DNA of 64,000 nt from JAFGCL01 sp964423835. GTDB taxonomy: Bacteria > Chloroflexota > Dehalococcoidia > UBA2247 > RBG-13-53-26. Location: positions 19,213-83,212 of the forward strand of contig CAYRGJ010000011.1 in NCBI GenBank assembly GCA_964423835.1. The letters are read 5' to 3'. The notes under the pieces were generated by a model. It did no database searches. It saw only the letters and a list, made by a program, of their open reading frames with translations, and was not told where the DNA came from. Positions 43,267 to 51,861 of this stretch are shown here, one piece after another. Within the stretch, counting starts at the first letter, position 1, and every line of letters begins with the position of its first letter. Both the position numbers and the translations under genes were made by a program.

Positions 43267-44013
43267 ATGTTCACGGTGAGACAGCTCTCCAGAATCGCTG
43301 GCGTGACACCACGCACTCTGCGCTACTACGACCAGATTGGCCTCCTCAAGCCATCGCATCTGGGAGACAACGGCTATCGCCACTATGACGAAGGGGCCGT
43401 TCTCCGACTGCAGCAGATTCTGCTCTACCGCGAGCTGGGCCTGCCCCTGGAAGAGATCAAGACACTGGTGGGGCATCCTGACTTTGATGCACTCAGAGCA
43501 TTGGAGGGACACAGGGAGGAGCTACACAAACGGATCGCACGACTGGAGCGACTGGTCAGAACAGTGGACGACACCATTCTGCACTTGAAAGGAAAGACGG
43601 AGATGAGCGAAAGGCAGTTCTTTGAAGCCTTCAGTGATGAGCAGCAGGCGGAATACGAGAAAGAGGCCATGGAAACATACGACCCGGCTACGGTGAAGGC
43701 TTCGATCAAGAAGCGGAAGGGCTACACCGCCGCCGAAAAGGGCCGCATCGACAAGGAAGGCAATGCCGTATATGCCCAGATGCTGCGGGCCATGCCCCAC
43801 GGCGCATCGTCGCCCGAAGCCCGGGCCGCCGTGGAACGGTGGCGGCGCCACATCGAGAACTTCTGGACCCCGACCGACCAGCAATTGCTGGGTCTGGCCG
43901 ATGTATACAACGACGATCCCCGATTCAAGGCCAACTTCGACAAGATCCACCCGCAGCTGGCCGGCTTCATACGCGAGGCGGTGAGGGCGTATTTAGACAA
44001 CAGAAAGGCGTAA
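43267..44013 (+). CDS. MerR-family regulator with TipAS-like domain
   Basis: 248 residues. The N-terminal MerR HTH reads VRQLSRIAGVTPRTLRYYDQ, IGLLKPSHLGDNGYRHY, followed by the coiled-coil dimerisation helix. The C-terminal half (from about 120, FEAFSDEQQAEYEKEAMETY to RWRRHIENFWTPTDQQLLGL) matches the TipAS antibiotic-recognition domain. TipAL-type proteins sense thiopeptides and other multidrug ligands and activate their own promoter. It lies between attR and a decayed third copy of the attachment repeat, so it may be cargo of an older insertion. Confidence 0.88.
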   Translation: MFTVRQLSRIAGVTPRTLRYYDQIGLLKPSHLGDNGYRHYDEGAVLRLQQILLYRELGLPLEEIKTLVGHPDFDALRALEGHREELHKRIARLERLVRTVDDTILHLKGKTEMSERQFFEAFSDEQQAEYEKEAMETYDPATVKASIKKRKGYTAAEKGRIDKEGNAVYAQMLRAMPHGASSPEARAAVERWRRHIENFWTPTDQQLLGLADVYNDDPRFKANFDKIHPQLAGFIREAVRAYLDNRKA

Positions 44014-44050
44014 TGCCTTGAGGTCTCTTGCCGTACTCCGGCTGTCCGCC

Positions 44051-44090
44051 CCTTCGAGCAGGCCGCCGCGGGTCCGAATCGCGTCTCCCG
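44051..44090 (+). repeat. Decayed third copy of the tRNA-Gly attachment sequence
   Basis: CCTTCGAGCAGGCCGCCGCG and the following 20 bases align with the 43-bp attachment repeat with one deletion and several substitutions, matching up to TCTCCCG. It looks like the remnant of an earlier integration at the same tRNA. Confidence 0.8.
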
Positions 44091-44098
44091 GGAAATGT

Positions 44099-45658
44099 TT
44101 AGCTTGCGATTAATTTCCCGCGGCGCTGCGCCCCTGTCTTGCGGCGCGGGGCCGGCTCCGCCTGGGGGCCACCGATGGGTATGGTGAAGTGGAAGGTGCT
44201 GCCCTTGCCCGGGGCGGACTCCACCCAGATGCGGCCGCCGTGGGCCTCCACCAGGCTGCGGCAGACGATGAGGCCCAGCCCGATCCCCTTCACGTCCTCG
44301 GTCCAGGTCTCCCTGATTCTTTCGAAGGGCTGGAACAGCCTGGCCTGGTCCTCCGGCGAAATGCCGGGGCCGTCATCGTGGACGGAGACCACCACGTCCT
44401 TCTTCTTGCGCCGGGCCGATACCCGTGTCTCGCCCCCCGGGGAGTACTTGACGGCGTTATCCAGCAGGTTGTAGAGGATCCGCTCCAGCCTGAGCCGGTC
44501 CGCCCGGACGGCGGGCAGCGTGGCCGCCAGCTCCACGGTCACCCTGCGCGAAGGATAGACGGTCCTGATCCGGTCCACGGTCCGGCGCACCACTCCTTCC
44601 AGCGCTATCGACTCCAGATCCAGGCTCAGTCTCTCCGCCCGGGAGCGCGACAGCTCCAGCAGGTTCTCCAGAATGTGCGCCAGCAGCTCGGCTTCGGAGG
44701 CGGCGTCCTGGAGAAGGCGGCGCTGCTCCGCCGGGGCCAGGCGCGGCGCCTCCGAAAGGGCGGTGTTCACCGCCCCGATAATCACCGTCAGAGGGGTGCG
44801 CAGCTCGTGGGACACCAGCCCGATGAACTGGTCCTTGAGGTCGTCCACCTGCTTGCGGGCCGTCACGTCCACCAGCACGCCCTGGAATCCGACTACGTCC
44901 CCATCCCGGTAGACGGGGCGGTTGTAGCCCTGCACCCAGAACATCTCGGCGACCCCAGGCAGGAGCAGGCGGCACTCCCAGGGCTCGTTCAGCGTGCCCG
45001 ACATGACCTTCTGGAACTTCTCCATGGAGGCCTGCAGGTCCTCGGGATGAAGGAACTCGGCGAACCTCTTCCCCAACAGCTGCAGGGGATCGTATCCAAA
45101 AATCGACTCGAAGACGGGGCTGACGTAGGTGGTGACGCCGTCCGCATCCACGGAGTAGATGACGCCGCCGGTGTTCTCCACCAGGTGCCGGTACTTCTCC
45201 TCCGATTCCTGCAGCATCCTCTCCGTGAGGAGGCGCTGGGACACATCCGTCAGCAACACCACCATGGGAGAGTTCGCCTCCACCCCGGTGACCATGCCAC
45301 TGGTTTCGACCGTGGCCACGGAGCCGTCACGGCGCAGCAGCTTGAGCTCGTACGCCCTGGAGGGCGCCGCCCCTTTGCGGCGGTCCCGGTAGCGCCTCAC
45401 CACTGCCGCCCGGCCGCCGGCGGGGACCAGGTCGGCCAGGCACAGGCCGGCCAGATCCTCCTGGCCATACAGAAGCATCTTGGCCACCGCGCTGTTGGCG
45501 AAGGTGATGACGGCCTCCCGGCCGCCGATGTCCTCGACGATAAGCACGCCATGCCCGGCGCGCTCCGCGGCCTGTCCCACCGCCCGGTAACGGTCAGCGG
45601 GATCCACCGGTAACTCCCGGGGCCCGGCGCTGGCCGGCCCCTTCGCGGCTTCCACCAT
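44099..45658 (-). CDS. PAS-domain sensor histidine kinase
   Basis: 519 residues, no membrane segment. Two PAS domains (about 25-145, including VIVEDIGGREAVITFANSAV-like start, and about 150-270 with GVIYSVDADGVTTYVSPVFE) precede HisKA (QFIGLVSHELRTPLTVIIGA, phospho-His at about residue 290) and HATPase (LLDNAVKYSPGGET, DDGPGISPEDQARLF, GIGLGLIVCRSLVEAHGG). It is transcribed after the OmpR-type regulator 58 bases upstream, AGGAGG before its ATG. Signal unknown; PAS domains suggest a redox, light or small-molecule cue. Confidence 0.92.
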   Translation of the reverse strand: MVEAAKGPASAGPRELPVDPADRYRAVGQAAERAGHGVLIVEDIGGREAVITFANSAVAKMLLYGQEDLAGLCLADLVPAGGRAAVVRRYRDRRKGAAPSRAYELKLLRRDGSVATVETSGMVTGVEANSPMVVLLTDVSQRLLTERMLQESEEKYRHLVENTGGVIYSVDADGVTTYVSPVFESIFGYDPLQLLGKRFAEFLHPEDLQASMEKFQKVMSGTLNEPWECRLLLPGVAEMFWVQGYNRPVYRDGDVVGFQGVLVDVTARKQVDDLKDQFIGLVSHELRTPLTVIIGAVNTALSEAPRLAPAEQRRLLQDAASEAELLAHILENLLELSRSRAERLSLDLESIALEGVVRRTVDRIRTVYPSRRVTVELAATLPAVRADRLRLERILYNLLDNAVKYSPGGETRVSARRKKKDVVVSVHDDGPGISPEDQARLFQPFERIRETWTEDVKGIGLGLIVCRSLVEAHGGRIWVESAPGKGSTFHFTIPIGGPQAEPAPRRKTGAQRRGKLIAS

Positions 45659-45716
45659 AGTCGCATCGCCCTCCTGAAGAGTACTCAGGCCATTCTTGCA
45701 CGGCCCGGCCGGCTCT

Positions 45717-46391
45717 TCAAGTGGCCGATTCCTTCAGAACGTAGCCCACGCCGCGCACGGTCTGGATCAGCCGGGACTGCTGCCCGGCCTCGAGCTTGGA
45801 GCGGAGGTAGCTGATGTAGACCTCGATGACGTGATACCCGCCGCCGAAGTCGTGCCCCCAGACCTTCTCGTAGATCAGGCCCTTCTTGAGCACCCGCCGC
45901 GGGTGTCGCATCAGGAGCTCCAGGAGGTTGAACTCCTGGGCGGTGAGGTCCACCAGCCTGGCCCCGCGCCTCACCTCGCGGGTGGCGCTGTTCAGCAGGA
46001 GATCGCCAAAGTGCAGCAGCTCTCGCTCCCGGGGGCGGCTGCGCCGCAGCAGGGCCCGGATCCGGGCCGCCAGCTCATCGAAGGCAAAGGGCTTGACCAG
46101 GTAGTCGTCGGCGCCGCTATCCAGCGCCGCCACCCGATCGGCTACTCCCTCTTTGGCGGTCAGCACCAGGATCGGCATGTCGCCGGCCTGGCGCAGCTGC
46201 CGGCTGAGCTCCATCCCGTCCGCCCCGCGCACCATGATGTCCAGTATCACCAGGTCCGGCTGTCTCTGGCGGGCTTCGTACAGCGCCTGGGCGCCGCTGC
46301 CGGCGATGGAGACATCGTACCCCTGGCGGGTCAGGCCCTTCTTCAGGAAGCTGGCCATGCGGGGATCGTCATCCGTAATCAGTATCTTCAT
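45717..46391 (-). CDS. OmpR/PhoB-family response regulator
   Basis: 224 residues. The receiver domain has ILITDDDPRMASFLKKGL, phospho-Asp in LVILDIMVRGADG, Thr in ILVLTAKEG and Lys in YLVKPFAFDEL. The usual Pro after the Asp loop (MMPG) is Arg-Gly here. The winged-helix output reads VDLTAQEFNLLELLMRHPRR, YLRSKLEAGQ, VRGVGYVLK. It is first in a two-gene leftward operon with the PAS kinase. From 46392 to 46841 I see no gene. Confidence 0.92.
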   Translation of the reverse strand: MKILITDDDPRMASFLKKGLTRQGYDVSIAGSGAQALYEARQRQPDLVILDIMVRGADGMELSRQLRQAGDMPILVLTAKEGVADRVAALDSGADDYLVKPFAFDELAARIRALLRRSRPRERELLHFGDLLLNSATREVRRGARLVDLTAQEFNLLELLMRHPRRVLKKGLIYEKVWGHDFGGGYHVIEVYISYLRSKLEAGQQSRLIQTVRGVGYVLKESAT

Positions 46392-46841
46392 ATTCCTTAT
46401 GTCACCATTTTAGAGCATTCTGCCAATACCGTCTCGTCATTGAGCTTCGTCACCCGCGTGGATGCCAGCCCGGACCGCCAGCAGGGGGGAGATACCAGCG
46501 GCCCGGGCCAGCTTCACGGGCATCAGGTTACGCGGTCCTCTCTGTCTCCTTTGTCTGAGAGTGACGTTCCTTTGGCTTCAGCCTTGTGCTGCCGGCGGGA
46601 CCGCGCCCCCTTGCCGAAACGGGCGGAAAGCCGTCCGGGCAGCGGGGGCGGGGTTTCGGCTCAGGCTACGCCGGGCCAATGCCGGCGGAAGCACATGGGC
46701 CTGGGCTGGGTGTAACAGGGGGTTATTGCCCGCGGCGTGGCGGGTGAGGTGGATGCCGATGATTGGGTGGGTCGCCCTGCGGTTTCGCGGGCCTGCAGCC
46801 CTGCGGGAGTTGTCTTGTCCGCTGTTCCGCGGGTCCTATTG

Positions 46842-47225
46842 TCAGGGTGCCAGGATCCCGGGCGGAGCCCGGGGGCCGGCCACCCTCGCCCTGGGGGTGC
46901 GATAGGAATTGCGCTTGTTCTGGGGGAGGGTACACAGCCGGTGCGTGGACGTCGGGTCCAGGTCGGGGAAGGCTGGGGCCAGGGCCGTGGGGTAGCTGCT
47001 GATCCTGTTCCAGAAGGGCTCGATCAGCCGCTCCACGTACGCGGCCAGCCTCGACTCCCACAGGTAGGTGGCCAGCGCCAGGGCCAGGATGATGCTCAGG
47101 CTGGAGGAGTACTCGTACGCGATGACGGCCCCCGTGGCCGTGCAGGTCTCAAGGCAAAAGGAGATGCTGTCTTTCACCAGCGATCCGTGGTTTCTCTCGA
47201 ATAGCCTGTCAATTCGCCAACTCAT
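46842..47225 (-). CDS. Small membrane protein of unknown function
   Basis: 127 residues. A central hydrophobic stretch (SLSIILALALATYLWES, about 48-64) is a single membrane helix, flanked by charged regions; the N-terminus contains two cysteines (FCLETC) and the last 45 residues are Pro/Arg-rich, low-complexity. The ribosome binding site is weak. The front half looks protein-like and the tail may be an extension into GC-rich DNA. Confidence 0.45.
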   Translation of the reverse strand: MSWRIDRLFERNHGSLVKDSISFCLETCTATGAVIAYEYSSSLSIILALALATYLWESRLAAYVERLIEPFWNRISSYPTALAPAFPDLDPTSTHRLCTLPQNKRNSYRTPRARVAGPRAPPGILAP

Positions 47226-47531
47226 AGCTGCCCGTTTCCCGGCCCAAAGACCCCCCCCAGATTATGACACGATGACAAGGGAAATGGATCAGAGAAACCT
47301 CAGAAATCCCTCAGACCACGGTCAGATTCGCCGGAGCGGGGGATCGGACGAGGGGCGCGGCCGCGCCGGGCTGGTGTGCTATCATAGGGGATACACCCAG
47401 GGGATAGGCGCACCGAGGCGTTCATCCCGCGGGTCCAAGGGGGGGTGATACCACGATCACAGAGACCTCAGAACAGGCACCAGCATCTGACCGCGCGGCA
47501 TGTCAGGAGACTAAGAGGAGGGAGAAGAACA

Positions 47532-47999
47532 ATGAAGAAGATGGCTATGCTGGCGATGGTGGCCGCCGTGGTCATCGGCCTGGTCTGGGCCGGGTCGGTG
47601 GTCCTGGGCGCGACATCCAGGTCGGGCGATGTGATCATGCGCACCTACGGCAGCGACCCACTGACGGTCCCGGGCCACAACGACAACGTCTCGGTGCTCG
47701 ACATGAGCTTCCGCACAGTGAGGCACTTCAGCCTCACGGTCCCCGCCCCGGACCTCGAAACCAGCTACCTGGAACCTGGGGTTTCTGTGCACCGCTTCAT
47801 TGAGGTCATCATGGATACGGACGGCGATGGCGTATGCGACACCTGGGTGGCGCCCGTCGCCATGAAGAAACATGACTGCGGCCACGACTACGCTGCCTGC
47901 TACCAGTTCGACGCCTATGGCTACACCGTGTGTGCCTCCAACCGAGTTGATGACCCCTGGACGTTCCGGGTGAACCTCACCATGACCTGGGTCAAGTAG
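47532..47999 (+). CDS. Exported protein with a Ca-binding-like motif, 155 aa
   Basis: A signal peptide (MKKMAMLAMVAAVVIGLVWA) is followed by a beta-rich mature domain. MDTDGDGVCDTW at about residue 95 matches the Asp-rich calcium loop of thrombospondin type 3 and dockerin-like repeats. Four cysteines (two in the loop and HDCGHDYAAC) may bridge. AGGAGGGAGAAGAAC precedes the ATG. It begins about 300 bases after a stretch (47226-47531) with no other gene. Function unknown. Confidence 0.7.
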   Translation: MKKMAMLAMVAAVVIGLVWAGSVVLGATSRSGDVIMRTYGSDPLTVPGHNDNVSVLDMSFRTVRHFSLTVPAPDLETSYLEPGVSVHRFIEVIMDTDGDGVCDTWVAPVAMKKHDCGHDYAACYQFDAYGYTVCASNRVDDPWTFRVNLTMTWVK

Positions 48000-48272
48000 A
48001 CCGGCAGGATTCAAGGCGGGGTCCGCTCCGGCCCACAGCCGGCTAACGGCGCGCTCGGGCCGCATTGTGGGCGTACTCCAGGCCGCCATCCGGCGGGGCT
48101 CGGCGGCCGGTGGCCGCACTCGACGCGAGATGCAGGTCCGCCGCCGTTGGCCGCCGCCCCTCCCGCGTGGTACTATTCCACCGGGAGGGTGGCACGTACT
48201 GGCTCTTCACTCGGCTGGCCGGCTGGAGCCGTCTCACGGCGAAGCCTTGAGCCGGCCGCAGCGAGGTGATAT

Positions 48273-49703
48273 ATGAAGGACGACAGAAAGAAGAAGGCCC
48301 CGCCCGGGGCGGCCCCCGGGGACGCGGAGCCGCAGCCAGGCGAAGCCCATCAATCCGAGAGCGAGGACGAGTCGCCTCCGGCAGAAGCTCAGAAGCCGCC
48401 GGCGGTCCTCATGACCTTCCCCGCCGACTACGTGCTGTCCGGCGAAGGCGGCCAGGCCGTGGCCAGCGGGGCGGCCGAGGCTCAGCTCGACGAGGAGAAC
48501 CTGTCCCTCCTGCCCCGGTTCGGGGAGGCGCTGCGCATCCCGCTGCGCCAGATCTCGGAGATCACCCAGCCCGGCTACACCATCGAGCTGGCGCTCACGT
48601 CAAAGGAGAAGCTCACCCTGTCGAAGCTGGGCCGGGGGCTGGAGGACCTCTTCCGCGGGACCTCGAAGCTGCGCAACGAGATGCTGCTCCAGGACATGCT
48701 CATGAGCGAGACGGTGGTCAAGGCCGGGGCCGAGGCGGAGTACGTCCACCGCGACAGCGCCGGCCAGGAGAAGGAAAAGGGGACCTGCGAGCCCAGGCTC
48801 TACGAGACGGCCCTGGTGGTCATCACCGGCCGCGGCGGCCTGCACCGCATACCCTACAGCGACATCGCCCGGGTCCGAGAGGAGCCCTACGCCGTGGCCC
48901 TGGACACCGAGTACGGCGAGGGCTTCGTCTTCTCCCGCATGGGCCGGGAGCTCGACCCCTGGAAGAGGGACCTGGCCGCGGCCATGAACGCCCTCACGGT
49001 CAAGGTCCAGTCGTCCCTGCAGGAGCTGGTGCCCGGCGCGGACCCGGCCACCATACGGAAGGTGTCCCGCCTGATGAGGGAGGGCCGGGCGGCGCGGCGG
49101 CTGGACATCGAGGCCATCTCCCCGGACCTCTGGGCCCGGCTGGAGAAGAGGCTGGAGGCCATCGGGCTGGCGGCCGAGTACGCCTTCCTCAAGTCGCTGG
49201 CCCGCCCGGAGCGGATGTGCATCGGCGTCAAGCGGGGCCTGATGGGGGAACTGACTGGCGAGTACGTGTGGTTCCTGGCCCCGGTCTACCCCCGTGCCCC
49301 GGGCGCGGCACAGAAGCAGCCGGGCAACGCCATCGCCATGGAGGCGGCGGCTTCGGGGGAGGGCGAAGAAGGCGCCCGCGGCGGGGGCCGGGCCACCTAC
49401 ATCTTCCGCATCGCGCCGCCGGCGGACTATGCCAGGCTCAAGACCCCGGAGGAGCTGGACGCGGCCGCGGACCGGGCCATCACCCGCATCAACCGCTGCC
49501 TGCTGGCCATCAACTTCCGGCGGGAGCCGGTGTACCTCTCGGAGGAGCAGATGTGGGAGCCGCGGTACGCCCGGTACCAGTTCGCGGTGCAGCGGATACC
49601 GGAGCTGCGGGAGCTGCGGGGGCTGTTCCTGGGCCGGGTGGTCCACTCCTCCCCGGAGCAGTGGCAGAAGGGAGTCCTGGCGGCCCTGGAGCGGGCGGCG
49701 TGA
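48273..49703 (+). CDS. PH-like-domain protein of unknown function
   Basis: 476 residues, soluble. After a disordered Pro/Glu-rich N-terminus (1-45), residues 60-125 (LRIPLRQISEITQPGYTIEL, ALTSKEKLTLSKLGRGLEDL) and again residues 165-205 (ALVVITGRGGLHRIPYSDIA, RVREEPYAVALDTEYG) look like two beta-barrel pleckstrin-like domains. A helical and mixed C-terminal region follows. The zinc-ribbon gene converges on its end 10 bases away. These genes probably form a functional set, though the role is unknown. Confidence 0.6.
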   Translation: MKDDRKKKAPPGAAPGDAEPQPGEAHQSESEDESPPAEAQKPPAVLMTFPADYVLSGEGGQAVASGAAEAQLDEENLSLLPRFGEALRIPLRQISEITQPGYTIELALTSKEKLTLSKLGRGLEDLFRGTSKLRNEMLLQDMLMSETVVKAGAEAEYVHRDSAGQEKEKGTCEPRLYETALVVITGRGGLHRIPYSDIARVREEPYAVALDTEYGEGFVFSRMGRELDPWKRDLAAAMNALTVKVQSSLQELVPGADPATIRKVSRLMREGRAARRLDIEAISPDLWARLEKRLEAIGLAAEYAFLKSLARPERMCIGVKRGLMGELTGEYVWFLAPVYPRAPGAAQKQPGNAIAMEAAASGEGEEGARGGGRATYIFRIAPPADYARLKTPEELDAAADRAITRINRCLLAINFRREPVYLSEEQMWEPRYARYQFAVQRIPELRELRGLFLGRVVHSSPEQWQKGVLAALERAA

Positions 49704-49712
49704 CGCCGCCGG

Positions 49713-50384
49713 CTACCCCACCTTGAAGCCGCACTCGCCGCAGAAGCGCGTGCCGAGGGCGTAGCCCGCCCCGCACTGGGGGCACTTGTTCACGGAGAGC
49801 GGCGCGCCGCAGTTGTTGCAGAACTTGCCCTCCCCGGCGGGCTTGCCGCACTTGGGGCAGAGGGTGGTCCTCTGCTCGATGGTCCCGGTGAAGACCGCAG
49901 TAGTGGCGGCCTTGGCCTTGATGTCCTCTACCATCTTCTCCGCCCGGGCCGCGGCCACCTCGGTGCTCTCGCGGGGGGCCTCCTCGATGCAGAGACCGGC
50001 CTCTTCGTTCCAGTCGTTGTCGCAGACGTACTTCTTGCAGCGGGGGCAGCGCTTGAAGTGGCCCTTGGCCTCGTTCTGGGCCAGCTCGAAGGCCGGCTCA
50101 TGCTCCTTGTGCCACTCCGGGGACATGCCCTGGAACCGCTCGGATATGACATCGCTGCCACGGTCCAGCCCGTAGCCCAGGTTGCCCAGCTTTCCGCCCG
50201 CCATGGAGCCGGCGGCGCTGGCCAGCTGCCCCAGGCCACGGAAGAACCGCCCCTTCTTATAGCTCTTGGCTTCGATGAACCGGGTCTTGTAGCCTTCGCG
50301 GCAGAGGTCGCAGTAGAAGGTGAACTGGAACCCGGCCTCGGTGCTGTTGTCCTCGAAGTTGCTGGTGAAAGGCTGCAATGCCAT
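49713..50384 (-). CDS. Zinc-ribbon protein with membrane-proximal-like core, 223 aa
   Basis: Residues 20-110 begin with a CDLC pair and a Gly/Ala-rich region (GQLASAAGSMAGGKLGNLG). RCPRCKKYVCDNDW at about residue 118 forms another cysteine pair. The C-terminus has two complete zinc ribbons (CPKCGKPAGEGKFCNNCG and CPQCGAGYALGTRFCGECG). It lies 27 bases after the next zinc-ribbon gene in the same direction and convergent with the PH-like protein. Confidence 0.75.
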   Translation of the reverse strand: MALQPFTSNFEDNSTEAGFQFTFYCDLCREGYKTRFIEAKSYKKGRFFRGLGQLASAAGSMAGGKLGNLGYGLDRGSDVISERFQGMSPEWHKEHEPAFELAQNEAKGHFKRCPRCKKYVCDNDWNEEAGLCIEEAPRESTEVAAARAEKMVEDIKAKAATTAVFTGTIEQRTTLCPKCGKPAGEGKFCNNCGAPLSVNKCPQCGAGYALGTRFCGECGFKVG

Positions 50385-50411
50385 GTCCTGCCTCCTGCCG
50401 CGCGAAACGCG

Positions 50412-50747
50412 CTACTTCTTCTTCAGCGGCTTGCCGCACTTGATGCACTTCTCGCCCAGCGGCGACTGAATGGTCTGGCACTTCTTGTTGGGGCACACCA
50501 CCGCGATCTGGGCCCCGCAGAGGGCGCAGTAGTCGCCGAAAAAGGTGGTCTTCCCGCACTTGGGGCAGGCCACCTCCAGCAGCAGACCGCAGGAGCTGCA
50601 CCGCTTCCAACCCTCCTGGATGGGGGAGCGGCACTTGGGGCAGCGCAGCGGGCCGATGGGATTGACCTTGCCGCACGAAGGGCAGGCGTTGGAGTCGGGC
50701 GGCACGAGCTGGTTGCAGTAGCGGCAAGGCTGTTGATAACCCGGCAT
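50412..50747 (-). CDS. Multi-zinc-ribbon protein, 111 aa
   Basis: From the ATG at 50747 (GGGGGTGAA site upstream), the protein has eight or more CxxC motifs in order: CRYCNQ, CPSCGK, CPKCRS, CSSCG, CPKCGK, CALCG, CPNKKC, CIKCGK, which makes four zinc ribbons with no other domain. It is the first gene of the leftward pair. Such tandem ribbons often mediate protein contacts. Confidence 0.7.
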   Translation of the reverse strand: MPGYQQPCRYCNQLVPPDSNACPSCGKVNPIGPLRCPKCRSPIQEGWKRCSSCGLLLEVACPKCGKTTFFGDYCALCGAQIAVVCPNKKCQTIQSPLGEKCIKCGKPLKKK

Positions 50748-50926
50748 AACGTCGCGTTCACCCCCAGACCAAGTGAAATGAATTGTACGTCGCCGGGGCG
50801 GGACAGACAAGTCAGGCAGGACAGCGCTGTCTCAGCGGCCTTGCGGCCGGGGATGCGGCCGGAACAACCGGCAGCGGCTCTCGGACGGACTAGATTATGA
50901 CAGGCCCCGCCGGGTTCTTTCTTTTT

Positions 50927-51190
50927 TCCCTATGGCATCGTTGCCTCAGAATGGGGTTACCGAAAAGCGTGGTGGCAGTGCCCGCCCCCTTTCTTTTGGC
51001 CCATAATGGACGGTTGCCTCAGAATGGAGTTACCGAAAAGCGTGGTGGCAGTGCCCGCCCCCTTTCTTTTGACCCATAGTGGATCGTTGCCTCAGAATGG
51101 GGTTACCGAGAAGCGACTGGCGCTGCCGGATCCTTCATTGGTCCAGAACCGATCGTTGCCTCAGAACGAGGGTTACCGAAAGAAGACAGG
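50927..51190 (+). repeat. 73-bp tandem repeat, four units, dispersed family
   Basis: TTGCCTCAGAA starts at 50941, 51014, 51087 and 51156 (spacings 73, 73, 69). Units share a T-rich tract, TTGCCTCAGAAYGRGGTTAC and, in the first two, AGCGTGGTGGCAGTGCCCGC. Related single copies lie at 20596 and inverted at 20781. Confidence 0.9.
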
Positions 51191-51286
51191 CCTGTTGACG
51201 GCCAGTGGGCCCTTCGTGCTACCATGACGTGAGGGCCGATCGGGCCCGATGAGACTCCCCGTAATGGAGACAAGGAAGGGGGCAAC

Positions 51287-51499
51287 ATGCAGACGATGGA
51301 ACCCGGCAAGATGCTCTACCTGGCGGCGCTGATAGCGCTGGTAGTAGGCCTGCTCTACTCCATCCTCAACGCGGCCGGCATGGGCGACTACGCCTCCGGC
51401 ACGCTGAAGACAGCGGGGTTCTTCGAGGGGACCCTGTGGACGCTGCTGGTGTCCGGCGTCCTCTATGGGCTGTCGGCCATAGTCAGCTCGCGCCGCTAA
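51287..51499 (+). CDS. Small two-helix membrane protein, 70 aa
   Basis: Two hydrophobic segments (MLYLAALIALVVGLLYSIL, about 9-27, and LWTLLVSGVLYGLSAIV, about 50-66) are separated by a short polar loop with basic C-terminus. AAGGAAGGGGGCAAC lies before the ATG. Its end is followed by 360 bases (51500-51861) with only short GC-rich degenerate repeats such as AATCAGGCC and no gene I can support. Function unknown. Confidence 0.7.
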   Translation: MQTMEPGKMLYLAALIALVVGLLYSILNAAGMGDYASGTLKTAGFFEGTLWTLLVSGVLYGLSAIVSSRR

Positions 51500-51861
51500 T
51501 TCCGCGCGAGGGCGCTTGCCGCCCGAGCTCGCTTCCAGGGGTGCGTGGCCGCCGGGGTAGTGCTTGCCGCCGGGGTAGCGCTTGCCGCTGTTATGGAGCG
51601 CGGCCGCCCGGGCATCACGCGGCCGTCGAGTCACCATTCGGGCCCGAATCAGCGGGGATCTGCCGCAGCCAGGGAATTCAGGGCTGGCCCACGTGGGTGA
51701 GGCCCGAATCACTGACATCGGGCCGCCGGCAGAGAAAATCAGGCCGAGCCCAGGAGGGTGACGCCGGAATCAGGGGAATCAGGCCACGCTCAGAGACGCG
51801 TCGTCAGGCCGAGCCCCGCACCGTCAGGCCGGGGCCCTGGCCCCGGCACCGCAACCGGGCG

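Noticed and set aside
46580..46720. Riboswitch-like segment (GGAAAGCCG and GCCGGGCCAATGCCGG resemble a cyclic-di-GMP type I core)
   Set aside because: The order and spacing of conserved bases do not match well, and the next rightward gene is over 800 bases away. A covariance search would decide.
46462..46905. 147-codon rightward reading after the OmpR-type regulator
   Set aside because: Arg/Ala/Gly-rich random GC composition and no ribosome binding site.
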